A DNA stretch of 64,000 nucleotides from OFTM291 sp041741375 (lineage in GTDB: Bacteria > Gemmatimonadota > Gemmatimonadetes > Gemmatimonadales > GWC2-71-9). The DNA lies in NCBI GenBank assembly GCA_041741375.1, contig JBGSKF010000143.1, positions 1 to 64,000 of the forward strand, read 5' to 3'. Every line of letters begins with the position of its first letter. Positions within the stretch are counted from its first letter, which is position 1. Of the stretch, positions 57,018-64,000 are shown piece after piece. The translations under genes were made by a program, and so were the position numbers. The notes below the pieces were generated by a model, which did not search any database, had not been told where the DNA came from, and saw nothing but the letters and a program-made list of their open reading frames with translations.

Positions 57018-57761
57018 CTATGGGCGAGGCCAGCCATCCGGATCGTGGGGGTCGAATGGACGTTTCATCGCCACAAGATACGGGTGGTCCTTGGCCCAAA
57101 ATGATGCTTCGACCATGCGAGCCACAGGGAGGATGAGGACGCTTTCAGCCCCTGCCTCCAGCAGGCATCCGGCCGAGCTGAGTGCCGTGGCTCCCGTCAC
57201 CCACGTATCTTCGATCAAGACGATGCGCTTTCCGGTAGTCTTCTCCGACGCCCGGAATGCGGAGGGCTTGTACTCCTTGCGCCCGAGGGTTTCCGTCCTC
57301 TTGAACCTCACTGCCTCCACGAGCGCGTCCGCGAGCGGTCTGACGCGTGCCAGCGCCAACCGGAGTGGCTGGTGTTCGAAATCGACGCCGCGCTTTGAAG
57401 GAACTACAGTGATGAAGGACGGATCGCCACCCAGGGCGCTACGAATCTTCCCCTGGTGTGTCATCGTGTATTCGTATACGAGCGATGCGATGAGAGCGCC
57501 GTGCTCCTTCTGAAGCGTCTTGTAGGTTTGGAGTCTGGTGTACCAGGGACTCGGGTTGATGGCGGCGGTAATCGGCACGACACACTTCTGGAAAACCTCC
57601 GGAACCCCCGCCTTCCGGAAGAGCATGTGACACGCGTGGCACATCTCGTACTCGTTCACCGGCCCGAGGCAGCAGCGGCAGACAGAGCCGGAGTTATCGA
57701 GTTTCGGAACGCTGCCGAGGATGCCGGCTGCTTGCGCCAGAATTTCTCGGGTTGTCGGCAT
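57018..57761 (-). CDS. ComF-like phosphoribosyltransferase
   Basis: 247 residues. A CRCC...CHAC segment near 28-46 resembles the zinc-binding cluster of ComF proteins. VLIEDTWVTGATALSSAG is the PRPP-binding loop (V-L-x-E-D-T-x-x-T-G-x-T) of type I phosphoribosyltransferases. The middle, VVPSKRGVDFEHQPLRLALA, holds a further typical strand. ComF proteins take part in DNA uptake. Here the gene starts six bases after the stop of a DprA-like gene, and both lie in a defence island. Pairs of DprA-like and phosphoribosyltransferase genes have been described as possible immune modules; whether that applies here is inference. Confidence 0.8.
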   Translation of the reverse strand: MPTTREILAQAAGILGSVPKLDNSGSVCRCCLGPVNEYEMCHACHMLFRKAGVPEVFQKCVVPITAAINPSPWYTRLQTYKTLQKEHGALIASLVYEYTMTHQGKIRSALGGDPSFITVVPSKRGVDFEHQPLRLALARVRPLADALVEAVRFKRTETLGRKEYKPSAFRASEKTTGKRIVLIEDTWVTGATALSSAGCLLEAGAESVLILPVARMVEASFWAKDHPYLVAMKRPFDPHDPDGWPRP

Positions 57762-57767
57762 CCGGAA

Positions 57768-58703
57768 TCAAACGCCGACGGTGATCGGTCCCCGTAGTGC
57801 CACATCAAGGCGTTCAATCACATCGGCTGCCGATGTGATCTCAACAGCCCTGGTTCCGAACGCCCCCTCGGTCACGTACTTCCTGGCCCACTCCCGAGTC
57901 CTCACCAGCTCGGAATGCAGGAACACGGTACGGCCATGCTGCAGCGCAACACGGGCTTGAATTCGTGCCCCGGATGTGTCTGAGGCCTCAACGACGATGG
58001 TCGCGAGTGACAGTCCGGACATCACGACGTTCCGCATCGGAAACGTCCACTTGGTCGGAGGTTGGTCCGGTGTGAACTGCGATATCAGCGTGCCTCCGGA
58101 AGCGAGGATCTCCTCCGCGAGGGTTGCATTCTCCGCAGGGTAGAGGCGTTTGAGCCCGCTGCCGAGCACCGCACAGGTTACTCCTCCAGCCTGCAGGGTG
58201 GCACGGTGAGCTGCCGTGTCTATCCCAACAGCCAGGCCGGAGAGGATGACAAAGCCATCACTGACGAGTTGTGAAGTGATCTCCGCCGCGATTCCCAGTG
58301 CCTTCGGTCCTGCGGCACGCGCCCCGACGATGGACACAGACCGTGTTCCCAAGGCAGCAGGCAACACGCCCCGGATGAAGAGGAGCGGTGGGCGGTTGAA
58401 GACGTCGTGAAGTGGCTCGGGGTATCCACTATCCAGCACCGTCACCGGTTCCAGTCCCTGCGCACGCCAGACGGCGAGATCCTCTCTGGCCCGTTGCAGG
58501 TCCTCCGCTGTCACGGCGCCTATGAACTGATGTACTGGCTTTGGCCAGGCAAATAACCGATCCTCCTCGGCAAGTTCGACCAGACGCAACGCCGAACCAG
58601 TATGGCCGATCAGTGCCCCGAGGTGCTCCTGGGGAACAACCCGTGCACGCTGGAGCGCCAAGGTGGCCGCAGTCTCGTCAAGTGGGAAGTCGGCCGCTAC
58701 CAT
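57768..58703 (-). CDS. DprA/Smf-like protein
   Basis: 311-residue DprA-like Rossmann-fold protein. VSIVGARAAGPKALGIAAEI, VILSGLAVGIDTAAHRATLQ, VTCAVLGSGLKRLYPAENA and WTFPMRNVVMSGLSLATIVV are the conserved DprA motifs (GxR, SGLAxGID, GxGLxxxYP, FPxRNxxIxGLS). The later SGxLITA motif is altered (SGARIQA), and the winged-helix tail of chromosomal DprA is absent. The start ATG 58703 has GGAGGAACG before it; upstream in this frame lies the Res gene's end. Coupled to the phosphoribosyltransferase by a six-base gap. Confidence 0.8.
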   Translation of the reverse strand: MVAADFPLDETAATLALQRARVVPQEHLGALIGHTGSALRLVELAEEDRLFAWPKPVHQFIGAVTAEDLQRAREDLAVWRAQGLEPVTVLDSGYPEPLHDVFNRPPLLFIRGVLPAALGTRSVSIVGARAAGPKALGIAAEITSQLVSDGFVILSGLAVGIDTAAHRATLQAGGVTCAVLGSGLKRLYPAENATLAEEILASGGTLISQFTPDQPPTKWTFPMRNVVMSGLSLATIVVEASDTSGARIQARVALQHGRTVFLHSELVRTREWARKYVTEGAFGTRAVEITSAADVIERLDVALRGPITVGV

Positions 58704-58763
58704 CGTTCCTCCGTGCTGGCGACTCGGGTGGCCCTGTCCATGGGGTATGAAGCAATGCACCCG

Positions 58764-58769
58764 AATATA
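58764..58769 (-). promoter_or_regulatory. Weak -10 element before the DprA-like gene
   Basis: TATATT on the minus strand, 61 bases before the ATG, within an AT-rich GGTATATATTCGG. TTTCGG lies 17 bases upstream of it, a poor -35. It would let the DprA-like/phosphoribosyltransferase pair be read independently of the type III genes. Confidence 0.3.
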
Positions 58770-58843
58770 TACCGAAATAGCCGCTTCCGAAAGCTCCACC
58801 CTTCTGCCCCAACCCGAAACATACGAGGACTCCTTGGCCCCAT

Positions 58844-61528
58844 CTACTCCCCTCTCCCCCACTTCGCCACCAGCCCCTGCAACGTCGCCGAGGCCGTGAT
58901 CTCGTCATGGGGCACCAGGAGGTAGGTCCACGGCTTCTCGCCATATCCCGCCGCAAACACGCTCGCATGCCCGCACCACTCCACCGCCGCCCGGGCCTTG
59001 GCCTGGACCTCGGGATCCTCCATCTCATTCGCCGCCTTCACCTCGATCAGCAGCTTCCGGTCGGTGGTTTCCGCAACGAAATCCGGTTCGTAGGACTGGG
59101 ACTGGCCGTGGCCCCAGAAGATCCGCGGCGGCGGCCCGGCGAGCCGAGCCCACTTCACCACCTCCGGCGCGTCATCGAGCAGAACCGCCATCCGCCGCTC
59201 GGCGTCCGAATCGAACCGGGCCTCCCTGTAGATGGACTTCCGGAAGTGCCCGAACCGCATCCCCCGGATCCGGCTCGGCGCCTGCACCGCAAACCGGACA
59301 TCGCGCACCTTCTCCGCCTGGTCCGCCGTGCTCGCCTGGGGGGGAAGCTGCTCGAATCCCTTGCTGATCCGCGCCTCGTAGCCCACCGCATCCTCCCAGG
59401 CATGTTCCGCGAGCTGCGCATGCACCAGCTCCCCAATCTGGCGCTCGTAGAACTGGAGCACGTTCTTCACCGCGTCATCGTCCGGCAGGTAGCTCCGGAG
59501 CCGCGCCACCACCTGCCCCGCCAGCTTGTACAGCAGCTCGGAGTGGCTGTCATACGACACGTCGGGCCGGCCCACCAATGACCGCACCACGAAGTTCTCC
59601 AACCGCGGCTCATCCATCCGCGACGTGACACCCGAGAGCGTTTCCCGTGTGCTTTCGGAGAGGTGCTGAATCAGAATGTCGTTGTCCACCGGCTGGAAGT
59701 TGATCTTCGAGACGTCGAGCTCGAAGTCGCGGAATCCCGTTCGTACCTCCCCCTTCGGCACCACGAGGATCCGCGGGATGTCGATGTTGATCAGGCTGTA
59801 GATTTCCACCGCTTTCGACACCGGCGCGTCGAGATCCTCGGTGGAGCGGAGCGGGAGTTCCGCCTGAATTCCGGCGAGATGTTCCCGAACAGCCTGGACC
59901 AGACGGCTTCGCGGTTCATCATCGAGGAGGGAGCGGGTGGAGGGATAGTGCGCAAAGGCTGGGTGGTGAATCACCTCCAACGTGGCCCGTGCCACCTGGA
60001 TGTCCTCCTCCGAGGTGAACACCGGCGGGGGAGCCTCCGGTGCGCCGTCGGTCACGGGGGGAGGGAGGAACATTGCCTGCGCGGGAGACGGCACCACCAC
60101 CGCCACCCGGCCCACGGGGAGCGATTCCTCGTTCCCGATGTATACCGGCACATACCGGATCGCCGAGTCGGAACGGTTGGCCTCGTCGATGATCTCCTGG
60201 AACCGGTCGTGCGCCACGATGGTGAGCCGGTCCACCGCCGAGACACCGGTGCGCCGGCCGTAGGGGAGCCGGAGTCCCCGTCCGATGGACTGCTCCACCA
60301 GAGTGCGGCTTGTGGCGGTGCGGAGCGGCACGATGGTGTAGAGGTTGGTGACGTCCCATCCCTCCTTCAGCATGTTCACGTGAATCACGATCTCGGTCGG
60401 TTCGGCGGGGTCCTCCACCTTGAGGAGCCGCTCGACGTTCTCCTCCCTCTCGTCCCCGCGGAGCGTCGAGTGCACCGTAATGACCTTGGCCGCATACTGG
60501 CCGCCGAAGAACGCCTCTCCCTTGATCCGCGCCTCGAGTTCCGCGGCGTGGGTCGTGTCCTTTGCCACCACGAGCATGAACGGCTTGACCTGCGGCTTCC
60601 CCTCCCGGATGGCGTAGGTCTGCAGCTCGGCCTTCACCGCCTCATGGATCCGGACCCCGTCCTCCAGCTTGAGCAGTTCCAGTTGCTCCTCGGTATACAC
60701 CCCGGCGTCGAAGTTCTCCCGGGTGGCCACGGCAGGCTCCTTCACGAAGCCGTCGCGGAGAGCGTGGGTCAAGGGGTAGGAATAGATCACGTTCTTGAAC
60801 GGCACCGGGGGCCGGGCGCCCCGTTCGATCTGCGGCGTGGCGGTGACCTCGAGCCCCAGGACCGGCTTGAGCTCATTGATGGCGTTCATTCCGGCGGCGG
60901 CGCGGTAGCGGTGGGACTCATCCATGAGCAGCACGAGATCGGGGAGCTTGGAGAGGTACTCGAAGTAGCTCTCCCCGATGTACTCGTTGAGTCGCTTGAC
61001 CCGGGGGGCGCTCCCACCCCGTACCTCGGTGTTGATCTTGGAGATGTTGAAGAGGTTGATGTTCACATCCCCCTCGCCGAAGAGATCGCCGCGCAGCGCC
61101 CGGCCGCTCTCCCAGTTGTCCCCGGTGATGAGTTCCGGCGGGTGGGTGGCGAACTCGGCGAGCCCCTGGAACACGTATTTCGGGGTGTTCGGGGTGAAGT
61201 CCGCGATCAGCTTGTTGTAGATGGTGAGGTTGGGGGCCAGCACGAAGAAGTGCCGGATCCCCTTGACCCGCCGGAGCCAGGCGATGAAGGCGCCCATGAG
61301 CCGAGTCTTGCCGACCCCGGTGGCGAGGGCGAAGCAGAGGGAGGGGAAGTCGCGTTCGAAGTCCTGCACCGAGGGGTACGCGGCGCTGACCCGTTCCAAG
61401 GCCGCGGCGACGTCCTGGTTCTTGGTGAGGGGGATCAGTTCGGTCGCGGCGGCGAGGATCTCCAGCGCCTCCCGCTGGGGCGCGCGGAGCGAGAGCCGTC
61501 CGGCCACTGCCGCGACTTCCCGGCTCAT
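58844..61528 (-). CDS. res: Type III restriction enzyme, Res subunit
   Basis: 894 residues. An SF2 helicase core: LATGVGKTRLMGAFIAWL (Walker A), LLMDESHRYR (DExH box), VTATPQ, VHSTLRGDE and the later QSIGRGLRLPYGRR motif VI. The C-terminal end carries the PD-(D/E)xK-type nuclease (YEPDFVAETTDRKLLIEVK). Res is an ATP-dependent translocase that cuts DNA with Mod. The ATG overlaps the Mod stop by four bases. The C-terminal 85 residues are duplicated as an orphan segment at 56565-56822. Confidence 0.93.
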   Translation of the reverse strand: MSREVAAVAGRLSLRAPQREALEILAAATELIPLTKNQDVAAALERVSAAYPSVQDFERDFPSLCFALATGVGKTRLMGAFIAWLRRVKGIRHFFVLAPNLTIYNKLIADFTPNTPKYVFQGLAEFATHPPELITGDNWESGRALRGDLFGEGDVNINLFNISKINTEVRGGSAPRVKRLNEYIGESYFEYLSKLPDLVLLMDESHRYRAAAGMNAINELKPVLGLEVTATPQIERGARPPVPFKNVIYSYPLTHALRDGFVKEPAVATRENFDAGVYTEEQLELLKLEDGVRIHEAVKAELQTYAIREGKPQVKPFMLVVAKDTTHAAELEARIKGEAFFGGQYAAKVITVHSTLRGDEREENVERLLKVEDPAEPTEIVIHVNMLKEGWDVTNLYTIVPLRTATSRTLVEQSIGRGLRLPYGRRTGVSAVDRLTIVAHDRFQEIIDEANRSDSAIRYVPVYIGNEESLPVGRVAVVVPSPAQAMFLPPPVTDGAPEAPPPVFTSEEDIQVARATLEVIHHPAFAHYPSTRSLLDDEPRSRLVQAVREHLAGIQAELPLRSTEDLDAPVSKAVEIYSLINIDIPRILVVPKGEVRTGFRDFELDVSKINFQPVDNDILIQHLSESTRETLSGVTSRMDEPRLENFVVRSLVGRPDVSYDSHSELLYKLAGQVVARLRSYLPDDDAVKNVLQFYERQIGELVHAQLAEHAWEDAVGYEARISKGFEQLPPQASTADQAEKVRDVRFAVQAPSRIRGMRFGHFRKSIYREARFDSDAERRMAVLLDDAPEVVKWARLAGPPPRIFWGHGQSQSYEPDFVAETTDRKLLIEVKAANEMEDPEVQAKARAAVEWCGHASVFAAGYGEKPWTYLLVPHDEITASATLQGLVAKWGRGE

Positions 61529-63147
61529 GTTTCGTTCTCCGCGAAGATCTCCGCCTGGTCCGGAACGACCCGCGGGGCATCGGGGAGGTCCCGGATCTCC
61601 AGGGAGTAGTCATCCCGGCCCCACTCGCACTTGGAGAGCACCGCCTGGGGAATCTTCTTGAGGGTCAGGTTGGGCCATTGGCTCGCCTTCCCCTTGAACG
61701 CGCCGCAGCAGACCAGCAGCGACCGCTCGGGCCCCACCTCCTCGCTCAACTGGTCGAGTTGCGCCTTGGTGAGGGTCTGGGTGGTGACGTAGAGGAAGTC
61801 CCGTTCGGTGGACTGCCCCTGCTGCCACCACCGCTCCTCGCTCGGCGCGTAGCGGAACCCTTCCAGCTTGGCCACCGCCTCTGCAAGCATCGCGGCGTTG
61901 TATTCCTTCGACACCACCCAGTTGCCCCAGCGGTCCTGTTCCATGAGGGAGGGGGCGAGCCGGTAGTAGCGGAACCCACCGCCGCCCTTCCACTTCACCG
62001 CCTCGGTAATTCCGCCCGGATCCTCGCCGTCGATCACCTTGCGGAGGCGGGGGATGATGTGGGTGTGACAGTGTTCTCCGAGCTCGATCATGATCCAGCG
62101 GCGTCCCATCTTGTGGGCCACGGCGCCGGTGGTGCCGGAACCGGCGAAGGAGTCGAGGACGAGGTCGCCACGATTCGATGCGATCTGAAGTATTCGGGAA
62201 ATGAGCCTCTCTGGCTTGGGGGTAAGAAACGCCTCCTCTTTGCCAAACAGCTCGTGGATCTCCTTCCGGGCTTCGTCCGTATGCCCGACCTCCTCATGTG
62301 GCCACCATGTCCACGGCACCATTCCTTCGACTTCGTCGAGAAAGCGGATCACATTGGGCTGGCTGTTATTGTCCTTGCCAAAGTAGATACGACCCGTGGC
62401 GAGTAGTTTCTGGTACTCAGTCTCGACCATTGACCAACATCGACCCTCCGGCGGCAGATGCTCTTTCCCGCCGGGTGCTGTGATTACATACATCTGATTC
62501 GGTCGATACCCCTGTGCTGTCATCGGGGTCGGCCGCCAGCGCCCACGAATGTTGCCATCGGGATTCTTGTATACCCTCGCCTGTGCCTCGGTTATCGGAA
62601 CTCGATTCCTTGTCGCCTTAAACCTGCTGGTGTCCCTGGCGTACACCAAGACATAGTCGTGCGCGTCCCCGATTGCTTCTCGGTTTTCGCGCGAATAGCG
62701 CTTTTGCCAAATGATGTTGGCGATGAACTGGCTTCGTCCGAAGATCTCATCACACAACACCTTCAGGTAGTGCGCCTCGTTGTCGTCGATGGTGATCCAG
62801 AGGGAACCGTCCTCGGAGAGGAGGTTCCGGATGATCTCCAGCCGGTCCCGCATCAGGGAGAGCCAGAGGGAGTGTTCCAGGCCGTCGTCGTAGTGGGTGA
62901 AGGCGCTGCCGGTATTGTAGGGCGGGTCGATGAAGACGCACTTCACCTTGCCGGTGAATTCCTGTTCCAGGGCCTTGAGGGCCAGGAGATTGTCGCCGAA
63001 GATGAGGCGGTTGTCGAAGAGGTCGTGGTCGGTGACCCGGTGGGGGGCGTGATGGGACTTGGCCGGGTCCTCGATGAGGATCCGGGGTTCGAGGCGGGGG
63101 CGCTGGCCCTTGCCGACCCAGGTGAGTTCAAGGCGGGTGCGAGCCAT
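61525..63147 (-). CDS. mod: Type III DNA methyltransferase, Mod subunit
   Basis: 540-residue beta-class adenine methyltransferase. FIDPPYNTGSAFTHYDDGLE is motif IV with DPPY, and LDSFAGSGTTGAVAHKMGRR is motif I (FxGxG) late in the protein, the beta-class order. The intervening sequence is the target-recognition region. The ATG lies just after a short spacer from the PIN gene stop. It would recognise a 5-6 bp asymmetric site; the site is not predictable. Overlap with Res is ATGA, as in an operon. Confidence 0.92.
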   Translation of the reverse strand: MARTRLELTWVGKGQRPRLEPRILIEDPAKSHHAPHRVTDHDLFDNRLIFGDNLLALKALEQEFTGKVKCVFIDPPYNTGSAFTHYDDGLEHSLWLSLMRDRLEIIRNLLSEDGSLWITIDDNEAHYLKVLCDEIFGRSQFIANIIWQKRYSRENREAIGDAHDYVLVYARDTSRFKATRNRVPITEAQARVYKNPDGNIRGRWRPTPMTAQGYRPNQMYVITAPGGKEHLPPEGRCWSMVETEYQKLLATGRIYFGKDNNSQPNVIRFLDEVEGMVPWTWWPHEEVGHTDEARKEIHELFGKEEAFLTPKPERLISRILQIASNRGDLVLDSFAGSGTTGAVAHKMGRRWIMIELGEHCHTHIIPRLRKVIDGEDPGGITEAVKWKGGGGFRYYRLAPSLMEQDRWGNWVVSKEYNAAMLAEAVAKLEGFRYAPSEERWWQQGQSTERDFLYVTTQTLTKAQLDQLSEEVGPERSLLVCCGAFKGKASQWPNLTLKKIPQAVLSKCEWGRDDYSLEIRDLPDAPRVVPDQAEIFAENET

Positions 63148-63183
63148 ATTGGCGTTCCTTATGTGACCCGTGGGTGAGGCCCG

Positions 63184-63690
63184 TCAGGACGTCGCCAAGT
63201 CGCCTGGGGGTTCCAGAGGAAGGGACCCCTGCTCGACGATCGGTTTGCGGATTGGTATCCCCACCAGCCTTCCCATCTGGAGCAGCTTGGTGTCATAGGT
63301 GAGAAACTCGTCAACATCCAACTCCAGAGCCGAAGCAAGGTGAATGGCGTCGGGTGGCCTCAGGTTTTGTCCATTCGTCAGTGCCTGACGAATGAGACCC
63401 CGGGCCTCACGAGCCAGGGAGGGATGCAGCTCAATCATCTTCACCGGTGATCCCGGTACCCATAGCGCATCAATACTCTGTTCGACTTCCGGGCTCAGTG
63501 TGCGACTGTCCTTCTCTTCCTTGGCGAAAGCCACTTCTGTCATGGAGAGAACGGAGGTGGCAATCCGGCGCTTCCCGGCGTGGGCCTGCTCAAGCAGTTC
63601 CCGCAAGTCGGCGGTGCGGTCGCGGGCCCCCTCGATATAGGAGAGGAAGAGACAGGCATCCCAATATGAGGCCGGGACATCACCAGGCAT
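63184..63690 (-). CDS. PIN-domain toxin
   Basis: 168-residue PIN protein. ASYWDACLFLSYIEGARD carries the first Asp, SVLSMTEVAFAKEEKD the Glu, PPDAIHLASALELDVDEFLT the later Asp residues and YDTKLLQMG the last. VapC-like endoribonuclease. Its start overlaps the upstream antitoxin gene by 11 bases, and it lies 37 bases before the Mod start, so the type III genes may share its transcript. Confidence 0.85.
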   Translation of the reverse strand: MPGDVPASYWDACLFLSYIEGARDRTADLRELLEQAHAGKRRIATSVLSMTEVAFAKEEKDSRTLSPEVEQSIDALWVPGSPVKMIELHPSLAREARGLIRQALTNGQNLRPPDAIHLASALELDVDEFLTYDTKLLQMGRLVGIPIRKPIVEQGSLPLEPPGDLATS

Positions 63691-64000
63691 CGCGCACCAG
63701 CCTTATCGCCTCCTCTGCGGAAATCGTATTCGCGGCCGGAGCGATACCCATTGCCCGTCGCCAGCCTTCACGCTCCCCGTCCGCAACGAGCGACACCCTG
63801 GTCACGTTCCGGACCGCAAGCGGTCGTCCCGTTTCAGGATCGCGACTCACCAGGCCGACCACTTCGGCACGATGACCCCAGATATCCCGCATCGTCTCCT
63901 CGTACCCCGGACGGAGGTAGCACGATACCGCCTTGTCGTGCAGTTCATCGAACAGGGTGAAACGAAGCCCTCCACGATGGCTCAGCGTCTCAACCCGGCC
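63680..64000 (-). CDS. Antitoxin-like partner of the PIN gene (partial, cut by window end)
   Basis: The frame continues to the last base of the window, so the start is outside. The visible 106 residues begin GRVETLSHRGGLRFTLFDEL, HDKAVSCYLRPGYEETMRDI and WGHRAEVVGLVSRDPETGRP, which look like strands of a small beta-barrel (OB-like) antitoxin, followed by an acidic tail (TISAEEAIRLVRDAW). ATG 63892 would cut through the domain and is not the start. Location upstream of the PIN gene, with overlap, is what suggests an antitoxin. Confidence 0.6.
   Translation of the reverse strand, partial: GRVETLSHRGGLRFTLFDELHDKAVSCYLRPGYEETMRDIWGHRAEVVGLVSRDPETGRPLAVRNVTRVSLVADGEREGWRRAMGIAPAANTISAEEAIRLVRDAW

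Noticed and set aside
59663..61609. Long open frame on the plus strand (about 650 codons)
   Set aside because: Antisense to the type III Res subunit.
1..64000. tRNA, rRNA and riboswitches
   Set aside because: No sequence matching tRNA, rRNA or a riboswitch consensus was recognised on either strand, though a covariance-model search was not possible here.

Overview
The window is GC-rich bacterial DNA with dense gene clusters separated by repeat-filled gaps. Several traits point to Gemmatimonadota: an ADOP-type (acidobacterial duplicated orphan permease) FtsX-like permease, several beta-propeller lipoproteins with GxGPGEF-type motifs, carboxypeptidase-regulatory-like exported proteins, M28+PDZ peptidases and exported amidohydrolases. 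Acidobacteriota is the main alternative. This assignment is inferred from gene content; no rRNA, tRNA or marker gene was seen.

Layout. 1-2 kb: end of a TetR regulator, then a nitroreductase and a nitronate monooxygenase behind a TetR-type operator. 2-4.4 kb: ArsR/AHSA1 pair among hairpin repeats and decayed M28 peptidase tails. 4.4-6.8 kb: a short array resembling integron gene cassettes (attC-like sites) with a RelE/Phd toxin-antitoxin pair, a VIT1-like transporter and a CPBP protease; no integrase is visible. 7.4-17.4 kb: a collinear metabolic and hydrolase run (two exported amidohydrolases, deaminase, MBL hydrolase, GNAT, DUF72, carbonic anhydrase, S9 oligopeptidase, an unusual Cys/His-rich protein). 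17.6-29.5 kb: DUF302, Rieske-glutamate-synthase fusion with a truncated Rieske partner, DUF4112, MBL, GDPD, Tat amidase, SMP-30-like lipoprotein, M42 peptidase, HEAT protein. 29.5-32.5 kb: a four-gene ECF transporter operon whose two ATPases are degenerate in complementary ways. 32.6-43.2 kb: M28-PDZ peptidase, a probable free-methionine-sulfoxide reductase, many small secreted proteins, a DUF433/DUF5615 pair and two beta-propeller lipoproteins. 43.2-45.1 kb: a tandemly duplicated RHH/PIN toxin-antitoxin block. 45-56 kb: alpha/beta hydrolase, HTH protein, frameshifted exported proteins, a small Cys-rich secreted peptide locus, and the ADOP permease. 56.5-64 kb: a defence island with an orphan Res tail, a ComF-like phosphoribosyltransferase with a DprA-like protein, type III restriction-modification, and a PIN toxin with its antitoxin, cut by the window edge.

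Repeats are the second theme. MITE-like elements with CACAGAG ends, CGTCATTCCCGCG elements, GTAGGGGCGAAT hairpins and several micro- or minisatellites fill the gaps, and many start exactly at stop codons, so they supply the last codons of genes. Several exported-protein genes are frameshifted, some at homopolymers, including a G10 tract. These may be decay, phase variation or assembly errors; the sequence alone cannot separate them.
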